Shown in pieces: positions 23,830 to 34,254 of a stretch of 64,000 nt of DNA; positions within the stretch are counted from its first letter, which is position 1, and each line of letters opens with the position of its first letter. Made by a program: the position numbers and the translations under genes. Location: assembly GCA_019802505.1 (NCBI GenBank), contig JAFMOC010000011.1:3140001-3204000 (forward strand), written 5' to 3'. The stretch is from Corydoras sp. C115. Lineage: Eukaryota; Chordata; Actinopteri; Siluriformes; Callichthyidae. Under the pieces are notes generated by a model. The model had not been told where the DNA came from. It made no database searches and worked only from the letters and a program-made list of their open reading frames with translations.

Positions 23830-25649
23830 ATCAAATCTGAAAAAAAATAATCTGTTATACATGTGTATACAATGCGTTATGCAATTCTTTTATGCATGGT
23901 AACTAAGAAAATCACTAGTTATTTACAATTACAGGAAAAATTAAAGCAAATTGTTTATCATAAAGAAAATTTGAATAAAACATTAAAAATATATAAAATA
24001 TTCTTTTTTATAAAAAAATTAAATTAAATTAATTTGCAGATATTATGTTGGAAACTATACCAGCACTTTAAAGAAAAACCCATAAAAATACCCTGGACAT
24101 GTCAACAGTCCATCACAGGGCAAACACACAAACACATTCAAAATAATAGACAATCGTTTAATAATCGACAATCGTTTAATCGAAATATGTCAGACGAAAT
24201 CTTGTGTTCCTACAGAATCTAAAATTAGATTACAGTTCAGGCTGTTTTGTTTGTATGAAAATGTCCTGATAATGTAATAAAATGTATTGTATATTATTAC
24301 AACAATTTAATTTAATTCATATACAGTATTTCTGTTGATTTGTATTATTACACTGTATTTTTAATATTTATATAGATTTATTTAAGACAAATAGTTAATA
24401 TAATGCATAAATAATAAAACTTTTCGAGAATAGCTTTATCTGTAATTTTATCAGATAAAACTTTTATAGCATCTGTTACAATATAACTGAGTTTGTTTAA
24501 GCAGCTACTTTTCTATGGTAATCTGTTCTTTTAGACAATCAAGAGGATTTAACCCAGCATCTAATTCTCATTGAAATCTCTTAATTTCACTAAGACTTGG
24601 CCTCATAATTGTTAAAGCTATGACTTACAAGCTACCATGAAGGTTTTAACTGCAGATCATTGTTTTTTTTTAATTGTGTTAGTTATTGGTGCTGTTGCAA
24701 ATGTTTTAATCAAATTAAAGGTTCCACTAATTTCATGAATTTAATTTGGTGTTTTGTGTTTTTCCAGCTAATGTGCCACAATACTCCAATTTACACAGAG
24801 ACCAGTAAAAGTGATCAGCTGCATTAGTGCACAGCTTTAAAGCATTCATCTCTGACATAGCAGTGAAGTGACCCCTTCCAAATAACCTATATCACTCTTG
24901 AACTAAGCTTTATGAAAGGGTCCATTGGAAGAGGACCTGAAAAGATATTTTTTTTCCAGTGGAAGGGCATGATGAAAGGTCCACTCCGAAAAATAAAGAA
25001 AACGTATTTGAGCATGTCAGCAAGGCTTTCAAAGGAAAACAAACTGCAGTGACCAATGTGAGTTGACTTAATCTGATTAGACTAACTTCATCAACAGCCT
25101 GCTTTAAAAAATAAAGAAAAGAAATCCATGACTTCAGCCAAAAAGCAAGGGGGTAGAGGAACGCTTTTTCTTCCGCCCACACTCCCCCTTTACTAGCTTA
25201 CCCAATCTGAAAATGACGAAAAGTCAAATTGTTTAATACACATGCAGGTCCACAGTTGACAAAATGACAATAAAAGATTAGAAAAAAAAATATTTTTTTT
25301 TATATTAAGAAAGAATAAACTGAAACTCATAAAAATGCCATATCAAGCCCTTTGAAGTCGGAAGGATTCAATGACATTCTTTCCACCAGTACTTAAGAGA
25401 TAAAACCATATTTTAATGAATGTATGTGGGCTGTGACCTCTGTTATGAAATACCATATTGGACAGGTAATAAATCATAGATGAAAGGTTCATAAACCACC
25501 TTAAAGCTGCCACATAAGTGTATTGTAAACACTTACTGATTTAGCACAAATTATTTAGGGTATATAAAATGAAAAAAAAAATATATAGAACACATCTGTT
25601 GTTTTCTGCAATAACTACTTTTGACTACTACTAACTACTTCCCTCTGTA
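23830..25649. other. Intergenic; unique block about 24520-25210
   Basis: AT-rich at first, then from about 24520 to 25210 a more balanced, repeat-free stretch that might be conserved. A short tandem of AATCGTTTAATAATCGACAA words lies at 24147-24181. No gene is recognised. Confidence 0.35.
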
Positions 25650-25852
25650 TTATATATTATGTACATAACTAAACAGTTTATTTTATTTTGTATGTACTGA
25701 TTTATTTTGTATGAACTATTTTATTATATACTGTATATATATATATATAAGTAGGTATTTTAGTTGTATTTTTTTAAATAATTACTGTTACTTTTGCTGC
25801 TGAGAATTTCCCCATTTTGGGACCAGTAAAGGATTATCTTGTCTTATCTTAA
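25650..25852 (+). mobile_element. Probable LINE-like 3' tail
   Basis: The T-rich region ends with GAGAATTTCCCCATTTTGGG, an ACCAGTAAAGG string and a TTATCTTGTCTTATCTT repeat. Many teleost retroelement copies end this way (AATTTCCCC..GGGATTAATAAAGG plus a short TATCT repeat). Only the 3' end is present. Confidence 0.5.
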
Positions 25853-26855
25853 AATAAAATATTATTTTTAAACTTTTATTCTTTTTATTAATTTTCTTGC
25901 ACACACATACATACACACACAGGCAATAAATACCATTAAAACGTGATGTAATTACAAAATTTAGATTTTAAGAAACCATTTTGCATTTCATGTCAGCTGA
26001 TTAACTGCCGTTGAAAAAATATTATTGCTTTCTGTTAGACATTCATCTGGTGAACATAATTAACTATAGTGGGACTTGGTGTGTAAGGTGACTGGTCCAG
26101 CTAATACAAATGTAATTGACTGCCTTCTAGCGTGCACTTAGTTTGTATGGAAGTAAAAAATAACTTTTTGAATATGCTCTGAGCCTGTACATCTGTGGAG
26201 TGGGCAGCATTTGGATTACAAAGAGTGTACAAAGAAAGGGTCCCTTTCATCTCCCATAAAAATAAAACAACCGCTCTGTTGTTACACTTATATCTAACCA
26301 GAATCTATAGAGTTTGATGTGATGTGTATACTACAATTATTCAGTTTGTGTTTAACAGCTGGGATCATCAAGAACTGTCAATATAGATTACATATGACAA
26401 ATCCATACAACCCATTATGTGTAATACATTTTGGGACGGTTAGGACATTTAAAGGGCTTTTCATAGAATTACCTGTAGTGCAATGTTGATAAATGAAATG
26501 CATTATTTTAATCAATCTAAATCAAACAGAGCAACGTTGACAGGTTGTACACACAGCTGGCCTCTGAGACCTTGTGGTTCCTGAGCAAACAAGTTTTCTG
26601 CATGCCCCAGCAAGGCCCCGCCGGCCACTACAAGAGCCATTAAACAATGGCCAGAAAGCTGTAAGAGGCCAGGCTCAATTTAGACTTAATAAACTCTCAT
26701 TGCCTCAGGCTTTCCCCTCAAACAGGAACAATAGAGTGGCGATCCCAGATTTAACTAGATCAGCTCATCATTCTTTGGAACTTAAAACAGTAGCATATAT
26801 TAAACAAAAAGGGTCCATTTCTGCTTTATAATAAATGTATAAGAAATTTATAAAT

Positions 26856-26856
<1 letters not shown>
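25853..26856. other. Intergenic; candidate conserved blocks about 26050-26320 and 26540-26800
   Basis: Both sub-blocks are unique, of mixed composition, and free of transposon signatures. No exon is recognised. Possible enhancers within 4 kb upstream of the her9 promoter, by inference. Confidence 0.35.
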
Positions 26857-27174
<318 letters not shown>

Positions 27175-28009
27175 GCTTCATCTGTTTGTGTGTCTGTGTG
27201 TCTGGTAAAAAGTTTGCAAATGCCATTTCACACACTTCTCGTTATCCGATTATGCTGAAACTTTTCACATTTCGATGACAACACAAGAATCAATTAAAAA
27301 ATGACCAATTAACAAACTAATTAGTGGTAATTAATTAATTTTGTTTCTATGGATAAATTGCCCATTTTCTACAAAAATTTTATACTTCACAAGCAGAATT
27401 AATTTATGATAAAGTAATTTAACACGATATAGGGGTGTTTTTATATATATATTTAGCTTGTTTATTATGCGCTTCACTTCGGATAATTATTCGGAATAAT
27501 ACGGAGTGCGTCAAAGGACAATACGCCACTTAGCGGTAAAATAGTGCAGGTTAAGTGAAATATTACCACGTACTACCAGTTGATGGCGCACGATACCTAA
27601 AAATTATCCAGAAAGTTTCTTACTACTGATTTAAATTGGATTTGTATTTAATTGCTAAATTACATCTATGTTTATGTTTTACACAATCAAATAAAAAACA
27701 AACAAACAAACCTATATCAGTATAAATGTCGGGTGTTAAATACACGTTTATAATTATACTTGTTTATCGTTTTTTATTAAAATACTAGTTTGAGTTAATG
27801 AATAAAACTAATTATTTGTTTTAACATTGTTACAAACGATACATGTAGCACTGTGTTGCGTCAAGATTAAGCAAGCAATTTAATGCTTACAGACAAGACA
27901 ACCATGTTTACATTTTATGGGTACTAAATGATGTGTCATTAAGATTTATTTATTACATTTTTTTGTTTTTTTGTTTTAAAGTATATTTAAACCACATCTA
28001 AATTCGTAT
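27175..28009. other. Intergenic, AT-rich
   Basis: Unique AT-rich sequence with CpG-containing words around 27470-27600. No gene recognised. Confidence 0.4.
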
Positions 28010-28290
28010 TGCAGTCAGGATGCACTGTGCGGTGCGTCGGGCGGAACGCGGATTTGGGAAGCGCGCCCTCCGACACGGCACGTGCTCAGCAGCAGACGCG
28101 CTGGCACGCGGACAGCTGTGACGCCACTCCCACCCACCGCCTGCGCGCGCGCTCCTGCTCCCGGGCGCCTGTAAGCTAGCGAGCAGCCAATAGGAGCGCG
28201 GCGCGACTAACGTGCGCACAGCGGCGGCGTGCCATTGGTTTCCTGCATGCCTTTAAAGTAGTTTCCTCTCCGGAGTGTCACTTCAAGTCT
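28010..28290 (+). promoter_or_regulatory. CpG island with promoter-like boxes, no attached gene
   Basis: About 30 CpG dinucleotides occur in roughly 230 bp, against an AT-rich background. Within it are an E box/CACGTG at 28080-28085, a CAGCTG, class-C-like CACGCG words, a CCAAT box (28187-28191), an inverted CCAAT (ATTGG, 28234-28238) and a TATA-like TTTAAA (28252-28257). The order and spacing look like a core promoter pointing right, with a start expected near 28280. What follows is (AAT)n and SINE sequence, with no exon. It lies about 1.75 kb upstream of the her9 start. It could be an alternative or lncRNA promoter, an enhancer island, or the remains of a lost neighbour. Confidence 0.55.
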
Positions 28291-28388
28291 CGATTTATTC
28301 AGTCGCAATAATAATAAGTAATAATAAGCTTTATGCAAGTTTTGCTCTTTAATATTAGGGTGCAGGCTACTTCTTAGAACCATAACTC

Positions 28389-28403
28389 ATGATGATGATG
28401 ATG

Positions 28404-28461
<58 letters not shown>
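28389..28461. repeat. (GAT)n/(AAT)n microsatellite
   Basis: Short GAT run passing into about 20 AAT units. Confidence 0.95.
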
Positions 28462-28462
<1 letters not shown>

Positions 28463-28463
<1 letters not shown>

Positions 28464-28769
28464 TCTTAGTTGTTAGCACGTTCGCCTCTCAGCGCTAGTG
28501 ATTCAATGTTCTCCCCGTGTCTGCGCGGGTTTCCTCCGGGTTCTCCGGTTTCCTCCCACAGTCAAAAAACATTGATCAAGGTTAATTGAATGCTCCAAAT
28601 TGTCCCATATAGAGTGTGTTTGTGTATGTGTCAGTGTGAGTGAGTGTGTGCCCAGCGATAGATTGGCGCCCTGGGTGTATCTGCCCAGCGCCTGAAACGT
28701 TCTCCCATGGATGGGCATGATGACCCCCCCTGCAATCCTAATAGAGGATTAAGCTGGGAATAATGAATG
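28463..28769 (+). mobile_element. tRNA-headed SINE, 5'-truncated with B-box deletion (copy 5)
   Basis: Starts at CTTAGTTGTTAGCACG. The segment from the B box to the first part of the body is missing (the sequence goes from CGCTAGTGATT straight to CAATGTTCTCCCC). The body and short AATGAATG tail follow. It sits between two AAT arrays, which suggests insertion into, or expansion around, an ATT-rich target. Confidence 0.85.
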
Positions 28770-28782
28770 CCTTAATTTATTA

Positions 28783-28785
<3 letters not shown>

Positions 28786-28839
<54 letters not shown>
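28786..28839. repeat. (AAT)n microsatellite
   Basis: About 17 AAT units after the SINE. Confidence 0.95.
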
Positions 28840-28842
<3 letters not shown>

Positions 28843-29074
28843 TCCTCCACTTGGGGCCCAATGGAAAATTCCCCTAATGACTTAATAAAATCAGAAATGT
28901 TTTTGAATCTGTATGTTTGTTTGTGACAGTTTCTGCAAAACCATAATACACGAAGGACATTGGCTCAATTTAGATATCGAAAGCCTATAAGTTGCAGAAA
29001 AGAGTTATTATGACAAACATCACTTCCTCAAACATTTGTAAACGATTATTTGACCAAAAAAGTATTTCTCTTCT

Positions 29075-29434
29075 GCAAAACAAACTCATTCATTCATTAT
29101 CTTCCGCTTTATCCTATATTAGGGGGGTTCCCCATGCCCATCCAGGGGAGAACGTTTCGGGCGCTGGGCAGATACACCCAGGACAGGGCGCCAATCTATC
29201 GCTGGACACACATTCACACAAACACACTTTTTGTGGGGCAATTTTTGGAGAACTCAATTGACTTGATCCATGTTTTTGGACTGTGGGCGGAAACCGGAGA
29301 ACCCGGAGGAAACCCACGCGGACATGGGGAGAACATGGAAACTCCACCCAGATGGGGATTCGAATCGGAAATCCCTAGCGCTGAGAGGCGAACATGCTAA
29401 CCACTAAGCCACCGTGCCGCCCGCAAAACAAACT
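29075..29434 (-). mobile_element. tRNA-headed SINE, full length, perfect TSD (copy 6)
   Basis: Body 29087-29422 on the minus strand; the tail is at the left and the GGCGGCACGG head at the right end. A perfect 12-bp target duplication, GCAAAACAAACT, occurs at 29075-29086 and 29423-29434. This insertion is only about 0.6 kb upstream of the her9 TATA box, so it is the mobile element closest to the promoter. Confidence 0.93.
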
Positions 29435-29870
29435 ATTAAATATATTTAATAATAAAACTACATTGTAAGCTACGGTACAACTGTACTCTGTACAACTGTG
29501 CAAAGTCGTGTGATGGTATTCTGAGCTTTCTATTGTACTGTCAAAATAACTTTATGAATTAAACCCTGGACGCAGCATAGACGTAGGCTACTATCGAAAT
29601 GATTTGCATGTAAATAAACCTCATACACAGGCTTCGATGTAGCTTATGAATGTGAAGCAGGCTCGTGTTGGATGGGGCATGACGCACACACCGAAGCATG
29701 CTAGACGACATTCTTGAAAAGTATTCCGAATGGGGAAATGGAAGGTAGCGAGAAGGGACGGCGCTCCCGCGATTCCTCTTATCGCTTCACAGTTCAGAGG
29801 GAGCGTTCGCCGCTTTGTTGTTTGTGCCTGCAGGGCTGATTGAGCAGCGCGTGACTGACAGCCCGCGGGG
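29435..29870. other. her9 upstream region
   Basis: Unique sequence that becomes CpG-rich from about 29740. A CACGCG-type (class C) Hes site in reverse, CGCGTG, lies at 29848-29853. No coding exon is visible. Confidence 0.45.
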
Positions 29871-30025
29871 GTGGTGTCCAATCAGCGGCCAGCCCGCGCC
29901 CGATGGGTGAGTCCGCGCGCCTATTGGCTGAAGCGAGTGTGGGAAAGAATGCAGAGCGGGTTTCACACGAACCGGGAGCACGCGAGCTGTCTATAAATAC
30001 CACAGGCGTGTGGCGGCGGCAGACT
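29871..30025 (+). promoter_or_regulatory. her9 core promoter (CCAAT x2, RBPJ pair, class-C site, TATA)
   Basis: In order: CCAAT at 29878-29882; inverted CCAAT (ATTGG) at 29923-29927; RBPJ/Su(H) site GTGGGAA at 29939-29945; inverted RBPJ site TTCACAC at 29962-29968; class-C Hes site CACGCG at 29979-29984; TATAAATA at 29992-29999. Transcription should start near 30022-30025. Paired RBPJ sites are the known Notch-response module of Hes1-type genes, and class-C sites are bound by Hes proteins, so Notch activation plus autorepression is expected. Protein binding itself is inferred. Confidence 0.9.
29939..29968 (+). promoter_or_regulatory. Su(H)/RBPJ paired site (SPS)
   Basis: GTGGGAA and its inverted partner TTCACAC are separated by exactly 16 bp, the canonical head-to-head SPS spacing that lets two Notch-RBPJ-Mastermind complexes dimerise. 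The flanking words TGTGGGAAAG and TTTCACACGA agree with the mammalian Hes1 promoter as I recall it. Confidence 0.9.
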
Positions 30026-30238
30026 CGACCTGCCCTCCTGCGCTCACTCACATGACAGCTCACTGATTAGAACCGCCAGCAACTGCCCCTGCGCTCTCCC
30101 CTCGAGACAGTCGCCCATCAAGCAGCCATTTGCCTCAACCGGCTGCCTTGCGAACGGAATATACACCAAGTTTTTTTTTTTTTTTTTTTTTGTATTGTAT
30201 TGTTTTGTTTACAAATCCTCCAAACGAAAACTTGAACC
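30023..30238 (+). other. her9 5' UTR (predicted)
   Basis: Predicted from the TATA box to the start codon. It contains a minimal upstream ORF, ATG ACA GCT CAC TGA, at 30052-30066, and a pure 21-base T run at 30171-30191. Both could affect expression or complicate sequencing. The exact transcription start is inferred. Confidence 0.65.
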
Positions 30239-31399
30239 ATGCCGGCCGACACTATGGAGAAACAGACTGCATCTCCAATCGCTGGAGCTCCTGCAACCGG
30301 ATCACACACCCCCGACAAACCAAAGAACGCCAGCGAGCATAGAAAGGTAAGCTAGATGGTCGGCTTTGATTTAAACCCAGGCTGAAACGGACACGGCCTG
30401 TTGATGGTTGGGATTAATTATGAGCCTGCGACTAATCAACCTTTTCCCTTGACAGTCCTCGAAGCCAATCATGGAGAAACGTCGCCGAGCGAGAATCAAC
30501 GAAAGTCTAGGTCAGCTCAAGACTCTCATTCTGGACGCTCTTAAAAAAGATGTACGTGTCATCTGAAACAAGCCGTTTGCATCTCTTACGTCGGACATGC
30601 TCAGACTTGCGCAGATACTAACGTGCAGGAATTATTTTTGCCCACAGAGCTCCAGACACTCTAAACTGGAGAAAGCTGATATTCTTGAGATGACGGTGAA
30701 ACATTTGCGGAACCTGCAGCGCGTCCAGATGACTGGTAAGTTTGCAGAACCCCCGGCACTCGGAGCTTTTTAATGGCTGATTGATCGATTAGCGGCAGCT
30801 CATCCTAAATTCTTTTTTTTCTCTTCCCCCCAGCAGCCATGTCAGCAGACACTGCAGTTCTAAGCAAGTACCGCGCCGGGTTTAACGAGTGCATGAACGA
30901 GGTGACGCGCTTTCTGTCGACGTGTGAAGGCGTGAACACGGAGGTGCGATCGCGGCTCCTCAACCACCTGTCCGGCTGCATGGGGCAGATGATGGCGTTA
31001 AACTACCCGCAAGCGAGTCCGCCTCAGCACCCGCACCTCGCCCAGCCTCTGAACGTCCAGCTGCCAGCCTCCGCAGTCAGCTCCAAGCTGAGCCCGCCGG
31101 ACGCCGTGTCGTCGAAAGTGTTCGGAGGATTCCAGCTTGTTCCCGCCACGGACGGACAGTTCGCTTTCCTCATCCCCAACCCCGCGTTCGCTTCCACCAC
31201 GACCTCGGTCATCCCTCTGTACGCCAACGCCGGAGTCCCGGTGGCGGTCAGTGCGAGTCCGGTGCACGCCAGCACAGCGCCGGCAGCCACGTCCCCGGTG
31301 CAGGGCATGACCTCGTTCGCGGGGGTGTCGCAGGTCGGGAGTCCCGTCAGCGTGAGCGCTGGAGTGGAGAGCAGCGAACCTGTGTGGAGGCCGTGGTAG
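30239..31399 (+). CDS. her9: Hairy/E(spl) bHLH-Orange transcriptional repressor, Her9/Hes4 type
   Basis: Four exons: 30239-30346, 30456-30551, 30648-30735, 30834-31399. The introns are 109, 96 and 98 bp, all GT-AG, with phases 0, 0 and 1. The product has 285 residues. The start codon has A at -3 and gives MPADTMEK. bHLH spans residues 37-92, with the family's proline in the basic region ([13 protein letters not shown], Pro40). The Orange domain is about 109-147 ([17 protein letters not shown]), and a [20 protein letters not shown] block follows. The C-terminal WRPW (282-285), immediately before TAG, recruits Groucho/TLE corepressors. The protein is expected to be nuclear, to bind E/N-box and class-C sites as a dimer and to repress neurogenic and segmentation targets downstream of Notch. 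SPIAGAPA near the N-terminus, QRVQMTAA and [16 protein letters not shown] favour her9/hes4 over her6/hes1; Hes1-class membership is certain, the exact orthologue likely. The third acceptor is a tandem CAGCAG. The length fits the family (human HES1 is 280 residues). Confidence 0.95.
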
Positions 31400-31695
31400 A
31401 TGTAGCCACTCGCCCTCGTGCCTTACAAAGACAAATTTTCTTGCCTTACGAACGTTCTAAAGTCGAGTTCCGTTTTAAGGGACTGTTTGGTTTATAGTTT
31501 TTGTTTAAACGCGGTTCACGTTGAAGCCCTTCATGTTTCCAATATTTGGACGTTATTTGACATGCTGTTAGAAAAAGACACACAGAAGTACTTTCTTAAT
31601 AAATACTTTAGTTTTGTACAAAGTTTGTAAAAGATGCCAAAGTGTTATTGTTTTGATCTCCATGTTGAAATAAATATGAAACATGCATATTATAA
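31400..31695 (+). other. her9 3' UTR with polyadenylation signals
   Basis: Two AATAAA signals occur at 31598-31603 and 31669-31674; the second, followed by a T-rich stretch, is the likely cleavage site near 31690. The UTR is AT-rich, as expected for a short-lived Hes mRNA. A CCAAAG hexamer at 31637-31642 matches only the core of the miR-9 seed. Confidence 0.75.
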
Positions 31696-33124
31696 TGGAT
31701 TTTTGCGTTTTTCCTTCTGATTTTTAACTTTTTGACATTAGATTTAAAATAGGAGACATTTCCAATTATCGCTCACTGTAGGGCAACAGTTATTTCCACA
31801 TTCTGCTAGAATGTCAAACATCACTTTGACATTAGATGTCTTTGCTGTTATGGAATTACAAGCATCTGTGTTTTTACATAGTTTTAGTAGAAATTAACTT
31901 ACACAGTGAGGTTTTGCCACTTAGTCGATATTACTTCTGTAGGGTTCCAAATGTTGAGCTAGAAATTAGAGGCCACTTTCGAAACTATTTTCTCACAGAT
32001 TGTTGAATGACACTTTGAATTCTGCGCCTGGGGAACCTGATGCATTAAGTAAAGTTGTCAGGTCTGCTGTGTGCTACTTTATAATGTGAACGGTTACTGG
32101 AACTGGTGTTTCTTTTCTTTCATGCCCTTTTCCCAAAAGGCAGTTAAAACCTGAATAGGTCTCATCCTTTATTCAGCGGGATCTGTGAGAGAAGTCTCTT
32201 TTCATTGGTCTGGGGAATGCACTTTCGGGTTATTGAGGTTAAGGCTGTCGGACTGAAAAGAGAATACAGGTCAACCCTTTATCGGACCTTAGTGTTTTGG
32301 CGCCTATTTTGACTTTACTTAACTTGTATCTGAATTCTGCCAGGAGAATGAATGTGATGTCATGTGCATGAACATAGCATTTTCGTTTAGGTAACGATTA
32401 TTAGTCTGGCACAGCTTTTTGCAAAAAAAAAATAATAAAAGGCCTCAAACAAAAATGACATTTTGTTTGAGTTAGAACTCAAATCCTTTACCTTCTGGTC
32501 AGTTCAGAAGCCTTAATTAAAATCTGAGACCAGCCATAATAACTCCAGTCACACTGATGACGTAGGCCAGTCTCTGTACATGGACATTTAAATCACTCCG
32601 GACAGTCGGAATTGATGGGGAGCGCTATTTGGCAGTAAGCCTATCTGCTCTGGCGGATGCGCTCCGGATCTGGGATACGCGCTGCTGTGGGTTGGCCGCG
32701 TGTGTGCTGAGGGTCGAGTTACATCTCAGTGTCCGGCTGTCACTAAGCTCCCCACTTAGCAACTTGTTTCACACATCCCACGACCCCCTGCGTAGTCACG
32801 GATAGAAAACGGACACGAAGACCTATGTATATGGTCTCGATTTAAGAAACAATACAAATCTGAATTTTGGTGAATAATATCTACATTGACTTTTTATTTG
32901 GTATTAAAGTATGATGCTTTAAAAACAAAACAATTTAACAGAGAACCACCTGGGTTTTCTAAAGCATCATTCTTTGGAATACTTCTGCTGTTTAATAAGC
33001 ACTGTAACGTAATGCCACGAAATATATGTCTAAAGAGACAGCGGTACAATATCTGGGTTTTAAGTTTTAAAAAAAGGCTTTAAAAGTTGAAAGCTCCTTT
33101 TTTCCTGGACATATGAATATAGCT
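31696..33124. other. her9 downstream flank; GC-rich patch about 32560-32800
   Basis: No further exon is seen. About 31990-32280 and 32560-32800 are unique and GC-normal to GC-rich; the second has many CpGs. Both are candidate 3' enhancers of her9. An open frame at 32886-33083 has no family resemblance. Confidence 0.4.
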
Positions 33125-33157
<33 letters not shown>

Positions 33158-33162
33158 TAGAC

Positions 33163-33219
<57 letters not shown>

Positions 33220-33262
33220 TAGATAGATAGATAGATAGATGATCTATCTAGCTACCTATCTA
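33125..33262. repeat. (GACA)n/(GATA)n microsatellite with inverted CTAT end
   Basis: GACA units pass into about 22 GATA units. At 33241-33262 the strand sense flips to CTATCTAGCTACCTATCTAT, so the end can pair back with the array. Confidence 0.93.
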
Positions 33263-33535
33263 TAAAACAAATTAATACAGTCAAACTTTGATGACTTCAA
33301 TAAATATTGATCTGATGTTTGCGAAAATGTATTTATAGGCTATATGCTGTTTATTATAAGGAAATAACTGCATTCTTTTCACAGGTCTCGGTGGCTACTT
33401 TATTCAAAAGTAACAAAAATGCCTCTTAATCATTCCATCAGTGTGTTCCGATAATGATGACATGCTTTACTAAGTAATACACAAGTTAAATATATAGGGA
33501 GGAACTTGTGCAGGCGTTAAAACGGAAGGCAAAAT
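33263..33535. other. Intergenic, nothing recognised
   Basis: Short AT-rich unique spacer. Confidence 0.4.
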
Positions 33536-33770
33536 ATACAGGTAATCTGGCCGCGGTGTCGTCTGTGTGTGAGCTGGCAGGGTGCAAAAGGCCGCTGCGG
33601 TGGTGAGGTCGTGAGAACACAGTGAACCGGCGCGCTGAGCCGCGCAGAGCCCGCGCCAGCCGGTAAATCCCCAGTGGAAACGTAGCCCAGTCGCGTGGAG
33701 GTGCAGCGGCGCGCGAGGGCGAACGCACATCCAGCGCGAGACAGTGCGTGTGTGCGCGCGCGCGTGTGTG
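33536..33770. promoter_or_regulatory. CpG island downstream of her9
   Basis: CpG-dense, GC-rich sequence (GGCCGCGG, GCGCGCTGAGCCGCGC, CGGCGCGCGAGGGCG) in an AT-rich surround, 2.1 kb past the her9 poly(A) signals. No recognisable exon; minus-strand open frames through it run into CA repeats and are composition artefacts. It could be an intragenic-desert enhancer or a non-coding RNA promoter. Confidence 0.5.
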
Positions 33771-33938
33771 TTTGTGTGTGGCAGAGTGAGAGAGCGTGCG
33801 ATTTAATGCGTGTGTGTGTGTTTGTCTAACTAGGTGAGAGTGTGGATGAGCGTGCGACTGTGTATGAGTGGTTAGAAAGAGTTTGAATGTGCGGATTTGT
33901 ACCCCTGAGGTTTTTTTTTCTGAAGGTGCCAATGCGCG

Positions 33939-34020
<82 letters not shown>
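33758..34020. repeat. GT/GC-rich run and (CG)n(CA)n tract
   Basis: A GTGTGCGCGCGCGCGTGTG patch at about 33749-33780 is followed by a pure alternating (CG)6(CA)~38 tract at 33934-34020. Long alternating purine-pyrimidine DNA of this type is prone to Z-DNA formation. Confidence 0.92.
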
Positions 34021-34022
<2 letters not shown>

Positions 34023-34254
34023 AGTCTTGACATTTTATATACCAACATACTAATGTATACACATGCAAATTTAGTATTGCACATCATTCATTCTTTATTG
34101 TTCCGTTACTTCACTGGCCTTCATCCCTCTCTGGTAGGCTTTATTGTATTTGCTCAATTTGTTTTATTTTCTTATTTTTTTTATTGTTGTACCACTGTAT
34201 TGTTACTGTGCTATATTTTATTATACCTTATAGCTGCTTAATTTCATTTATCTT
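34021..34254. other. Intergenic, nothing recognised
   Basis: T-rich unique spacer. Confidence 0.4.

Noticed and set aside
30130..30342. 70-codon frame across the her9 leader and exon 1
   Set aside because: It has no ATG at its start, passes through the T run and is out of frame with the bHLH protein.
30239..31399. her6/hes1 as the gene identity
   Set aside because: The N-terminal [13 protein letters not shown] and [10 protein letters not shown] wording fits her9/hes4; her6/hes1 remains only as an alternative.
33486..34019. 177-codon minus-strand open frame
   Set aside because: It starts in a (CA)n tract and runs through a CpG island; the VCVCVC and HTHT runs are microsatellite translation.
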